A stretch of 64,000 bases of DNA from Roseibium sp. (GTDB taxonomy: Bacteria; Pseudomonadota; Alphaproteobacteria; Rhizobiales; Stappiaceae), in NCBI GenBank assembly GCA_017643925.1, contig JAEPML010000001.1:248001-312000 (forward strand). The letters are read 5' to 3'. The notes under the pieces were generated by a model. That model was not told the DNA's origin, did no database searches, and was given only the letters and a program-made list of their open reading frames with translations. The position numbers and the translations under genes are program-made. Below are positions 61,243 to 64,000 of this stretch, one piece after another; the first letter of the stretch is position 1, and each line of letters opens with the position of its first letter.

Positions 61243-62070
61243 TCATGCTGCAGTGGACCAAGCACCGGCACGGGCGGCGGCCGATGCAAATTCGGCAAAG
61301 TCACGCGGCGCTCGGCCAAGGGCTCTTTGAACGCCGTCACAAAGGCTGGCATTTCGGCCGTCCAGGGTCTCTCGGGCGATCCCGGTAAAGACATCCGCAA
61401 TGAAGGGACCGGCGCTGTCTGCCAGGCCCTTGTGAAATTCCTCGAAGGAAATGGGAATGTGACGAACCGTGTGTTTCGTTGCTTCCGAAAGGATCGCGGC
61501 CATGTCCGCGAAGGTGAGAAGGCGGGGACCGGTGACTTCGTACAGTTCACCCGAGTGACCGTTCTCCGTAAGCGCGGCAACAACGACATCCGCGATGTCG
61601 TCCACATCGACGATGGGCTCGGCGACATCGCCTCCGGGCATCGGCAGCGCACCCTCCAGGACAGGTTCGCGCAGATAACCTTCGCTGAAATTCTGGGCGA
61701 ACCAGGACGCCCGCACCAGGGTGTAGTCCAGCCCGGAAGCCCGCACCGCTTCTTCTCCAAGCCTTGCATGGTGTTCACCGCGACCGGACAACAACACGAT
61801 CCGCTCAAGACCGGCCTCCTTGGCGACGCGGCACAAGGCCTCGACCTTTTCGACGGCGCCCGGAAAGGCCAGATCCGGGAAATAGGTGACATAAGCGGCC
61901 TTGATCCCTTCCAGCGAAGCGGGCCAGGTTTCCGGCGTGTCCCAATCAAAAGGGATGGGGGCGCGGCGGGAGCCGTGACGGACGGCAATACCGCGTTGTT
62001 CCAGCCTGGCGGCGACGCGCGATCCGGTCTTGCCGGTTGAGCCGATAACGAGAATAGGTTGCGTGGGCAT
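61243..62070 (-). CDS. NmrA-like NAD(P)H-binding protein
   Basis: 275 residues. The N-terminal Rossmann motif is ILVIGSTGKTGSRVAARL, and an atypical-SDR body follows (LLSGRGEHHARLGEEAVRASGLDYTLVRASWFAQNFSE). No YxxxK catalytic pair is clear, as in NmrA-type proteins that sense or reduce quinones. ATG 62070 is supported by AAGGGAA. The first gene of a two-gene unit with DUF1772. The AraC gene upstream on the same strand is the probable activator. Confidence 0.85.
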   Translation of the reverse strand: MPTQPILVIGSTGKTGSRVAARLEQRGIAVRHGSRRAPIPFDWDTPETWPASLEGIKAAYVTYFPDLAFPGAVEKVEALCRVAKEAGLERIVLLSGRGEHHARLGEEAVRASGLDYTLVRASWFAQNFSEGYLREPVLEGALPMPGGDVAEPIVDVDDIADVVVAALTENGHSGELYEVTGPRLLTFADMAAILSEATKHTVRHIPISFEEFHKGLADSAGPFIADVFTGIARETLDGRNASLCDGVQRALGRAPRDFAEFASAAARAGAWSTAA

Positions 62071-62184
62071 CTTCTGTTTCCCTTGAACGTTTCGATGCTC
62101 AAGGAATAGCGGTGGCAAGGCTGTTGCGTATTGACCGCCAATGCCATGTCTTTGACCGCGACGGCCAAAGTCGATCAGGTCCTC

Positions 62185-63183
62185 TTAGCTGTTCTTTCGA
62201 AAGGTCGCCGGCGTCTCGCCCAGCCATCGCTTGAAAGCACGCGTGAAGGCACTTTGTTCGGAAAAGCCGGTCAGAAAGGCAATTTCGGCGATCGAGTATT
62301 GCTCCTGCTTCAGGAGAGAAACGGCGAGATCTTTCCGTGTTTCTTCGGTCAGGCTCTGGAAACTGAGACCATCCTCGGAGAGCTTCCTGTGAAGGGAGCG
62401 CACACTCATCCCAAGCCGCCTTGCGACGTCTTCCATTTTCGGGACGCCCTCACTCAACGCGCGCGCAATGACATCCCTGGTGCGGCGGGCGATCGATTTG
62501 GGGCTTTCAACCGACGCCAGTTCCTGATCGAGATGACCAAGCAGATATTGCGTGATGCCTTCGTCTCCCAATCTGTTTGGCCGAGCGAGAGCATCTTTCG
62601 ACAGGAGGAGGGCATCCCTGTCCGAGCCAAAATGGACAGGGCAGCCAAAATAGTCTTCATGCGCCCGTGTCGAGGCCGGGGCCGCATGTTGAAGGTGCAC
62701 TTCAATTGGATCAAAGATGCCGTCCGTCGACACCTCCCGCGCTATCGCCGCGGCACTTGCCAGTGTCGCTTCGTTGGAAATTCGAAGGCCGAGGCGGCGA
62801 GGTCCAGACCTTTGAAGAAAGAACCAGACGGTGTTTCCTTCGGATCTGAGTTCATATTCCACCACGTTCGTCCAAAGACGGGCATAGCGTTCCACGCGGG
62901 AAAAGGCGCCCTGGAGCGTGGGAGCCGCCTTGAAGGCAAGACCAAGCGCACCATAGTCGTCGCAGCGCATTGAGGCTCCGGTACGCAGTGGCAGATCGGT
63001 GATGTCGGTCTCTGAAGCAATCCGCTCAATCAGGTCGTAATAGGCGGTATCCGCGATCATCACTTTCGGGTCGACAGTCGCATCGGCTTCCAGCCCGACC
63101 GACGCAAGCAGGTTCCTGGCGTCAGTTCCCGGTCCGGCAGCCGCCACGACCTTTCGTACAAAGAGTGAGGTGATCGCGCCCAT
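62185..63183 (-). CDS. AraC-family regulator with N-terminal ligand domain
   Basis: 332 residues from ATG 63183. The N-terminal two thirds match the ligand-binding type found before many AraC HTH modules (ADTAYYDLIERIASETDITDLPLRTG, DDYGALGLAFKAAPTLQGAFSRVERYARLW). The C-terminal HTH is VARRLGMSVRSLHRKLSEDGLSFQSL...AEIAFLTGFSEQSAFTRAFKRWLGETPATFRK. An open extension to 63369 has a poorer composition and is not used. The first target is probably the adjacent NAD(P)-binding protein gene. Confidence 0.87.
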   Translation of the reverse strand: MGAITSLFVRKVVAAAGPGTDARNLLASVGLEADATVDPKVMIADTAYYDLIERIASETDITDLPLRTGASMRCDDYGALGLAFKAAPTLQGAFSRVERYARLWTNVVEYELRSEGNTVWFFLQRSGPRRLGLRISNEATLASAAAIAREVSTDGIFDPIEVHLQHAAPASTRAHEDYFGCPVHFGSDRDALLLSKDALARPNRLGDEGITQYLLGHLDQELASVESPKSIARRTRDVIARALSEGVPKMEDVARRLGMSVRSLHRKLSEDGLSFQSLTEETRKDLAVSLLKQEQYSIAEIAFLTGFSEQSAFTRAFKRWLGETPATFRKNS

Positions 63184-63344
63184 GGCCCAACTAAAACGAA
63201 ATGAAGCATGGGTCGCAAGCTTTGGGATGGGCGTTTCGCTTTCGTGCGCTGTCTCGATCGATAAATTGTGCGTGCTCTTGGGCCGTACAATTCTGGCCCT
63301 TAGTGGGGAGCGTTCTCCATGGCTCACTGTCAGGTTCTGAAGGG

Positions 63345-64000
63345 TCAACCCAGGCAGTTGTGTTCCCATATCGCCCGCGTTGAGATCTCCCTGTCGCTTC
63401 CGGGTGGTGGCGTTGCCTCAACCTGAAAATAGATGACAAAGGTTGAGAGCGCGGGAGAGTCTGGATGAGAAGCAGTCCAGGACCGGCACAGATACCGCGC
63501 ATAGTTGAGCGCGTGGACATGATGGCTGTCGTCGTAGGACCGATCTTCCAGATTGGACAGGTACTTGCGCCAACGGTAATTGGCGTAGGCCTCGGACACC
63601 ACGTCGGGCCTGTCAAAACTCGCCAGACCCTTGCGCCCCCTGTAGACGTCGACAAGCGTTCCGTCCGTCAATTCACCTTCGATGACGGGCCAGGGACTGT
63701 TCATTTCCGGATAAGGCGCGAACATTGTCCAGTTCTGGTATAGACCCAGCGCTTGCCTGACAGCGATAAATGAATTTGGCAGTGTCAGTCCGCTCCAGGA
63801 CAGCGTGGAAATATTCTGGATCGTGATGAAGGCCAGGAAGATGGCGGCCAGTGTCTGAGTTAACCAGCCAAACCCGGCTGGAGTGTCTTTCCAGGGGAGA
63901 TACGTTCGTGTCAGACCGGAAAAGCGAGACCGGTTGGCACCAACCCAGTCGTAACACCTCTCCCCGGCACCTTGCAGTACATTCCTCCTGAGCAGCCACG
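63345..64000 (-). CDS. HTTM-domain membrane protein, C-terminal part (runs off the right edge)
   Basis: The minus-strand frame is open from the window end to the stop at 63345, about 218 codons. A membrane-adjacent helix with NTLPNS-type residues leads to QNWTMFAPYPEMNSPWPVIEGELTDGTLVDVYRGRKG, the conserved region after the last helix of HTTM (gamma-carboxylase-like) proteins. The tail contains YRWRKYLSNLEDRSYDDSHHVHALNYARYLCRSW. Upstream residues RFSGLTRTYLPWKDTPAGFGWLTQTLAAIFLAFITIQNI are a membrane segment. The start lies outside the window. It overlaps the unused N-terminal extension of the AraC gene. Confidence 0.75.
   Translation of the reverse strand, partial: WLLRRNVLQGAGERCYDWVGANRSRFSGLTRTYLPWKDTPAGFGWLTQTLAAIFLAFITIQNISTLSWSGLTLPNSFIAVRQALGLYQNWTMFAPYPEMNSPWPVIEGELTDGTLVDVYRGRKGLASFDRPDVVSEAYANYRWRKYLSNLEDRSYDDSHHVHALNYARYLCRSWTASHPDSPALSTFVIYFQVEATPPPGSDREISTRAIWEHNCLG

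Noticed and set aside
1..64000. tRNA, rRNA, CRISPR arrays, insertion sequences, prophage or integrase genes
   Set aside because: Looked for cloverleaf arms, regular spacer repeats and transposase or integrase motifs on both strands; none seen.

Overview
The window is chromosomal DNA of a fairly GC-rich alphaproteobacterium. Gene content fits a marine Rhizobiales lineage such as the Stappiaceae (Roseibium/Labrenzia group): TRAP transport with DctBD control, a hisS-hisZ-hisG operon, LsrB/VtlR-like LysR proteins beside a DUF1127 gene, plant-type glutamate-cysteine ligase, FMN L-lactate dehydrogenase with a FadR-type regulator, CheZ, and PPK2. The genus is inference. I see no rRNA, tRNA, CRISPR array, insertion sequence or prophage. 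Nearly all of the window is densely packed single genes and short operons.

Layout. 1-7 kb: a TPP-dependent enzyme cut by the left edge, an MFS exporter, a Pat-type protein acetyltransferase and a tandem universal stress protein. 7-13.7 kb: DctB/DctD two-component system followed by a DctPQM TRAP transporter, with a sigma-54 promoter and two upstream direct repeats before dctP. 13.8-22 kb: housekeeping genes (xseA, SulP transporter, rsmE, adenylate/guanylate cyclase, gshA). 22-29 kb: an acidic-repeat protein, a periplasmic binding protein, a GDCCVxC zinc-ribbon protein, DUF1127, tandem LysR paralogues, an EamA exporter and a PLP dehydratase. 29-34.4 kb: AraC regulator, lldD-lldR with an operator, DUF3422, PPK2.

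34.6-37.3 kb is a compact, visibly less GC-rich cassette: NicO-type Ni/Co transporter, His-rich exported peptide, HupE/UreJ membrane protein and a membrane-anchored periplasmic protein. It reads as an acquired transition-metal module. 37.5-44.3 kb: cytochrome c, LysR, ClC channel, L,D-transpeptidase, DUF2927, CheZ and Tag. 44.3-47.9 kb: hisS-hisZ-hisG. 48.2-51.8 kb: GT2-GtrA, GT39 and a ChbG/YdjC-like protein whose metal-binding residues appear lost.

52-54.2 kb holds a CRP-type regulator with a CRP-like palindrome in front of it. Next comes an NsrR-like Rrf2 repressor divergent from a group III truncated haemoglobin. The haemoglobin is followed by two small membrane-protein genes, one of only 34 codons. 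A strong NsrR-type palindrome lies in the divergent region, so this looks like a nitric-oxide-responsive unit with undescribed small membrane partners. 54.3-64 kb: thioesterase, a MacAB-like ABC exporter trio, SlyX, GST, a TetR-DUF3995 pair with duplicated palindromic operators, DUF1772 and NAD(P)-binding proteins, an AraC regulator, and the 3' part of an HTTM-domain protein running off the right edge.

All calls rest on reading the sequence and remembered family features; no searches were run.
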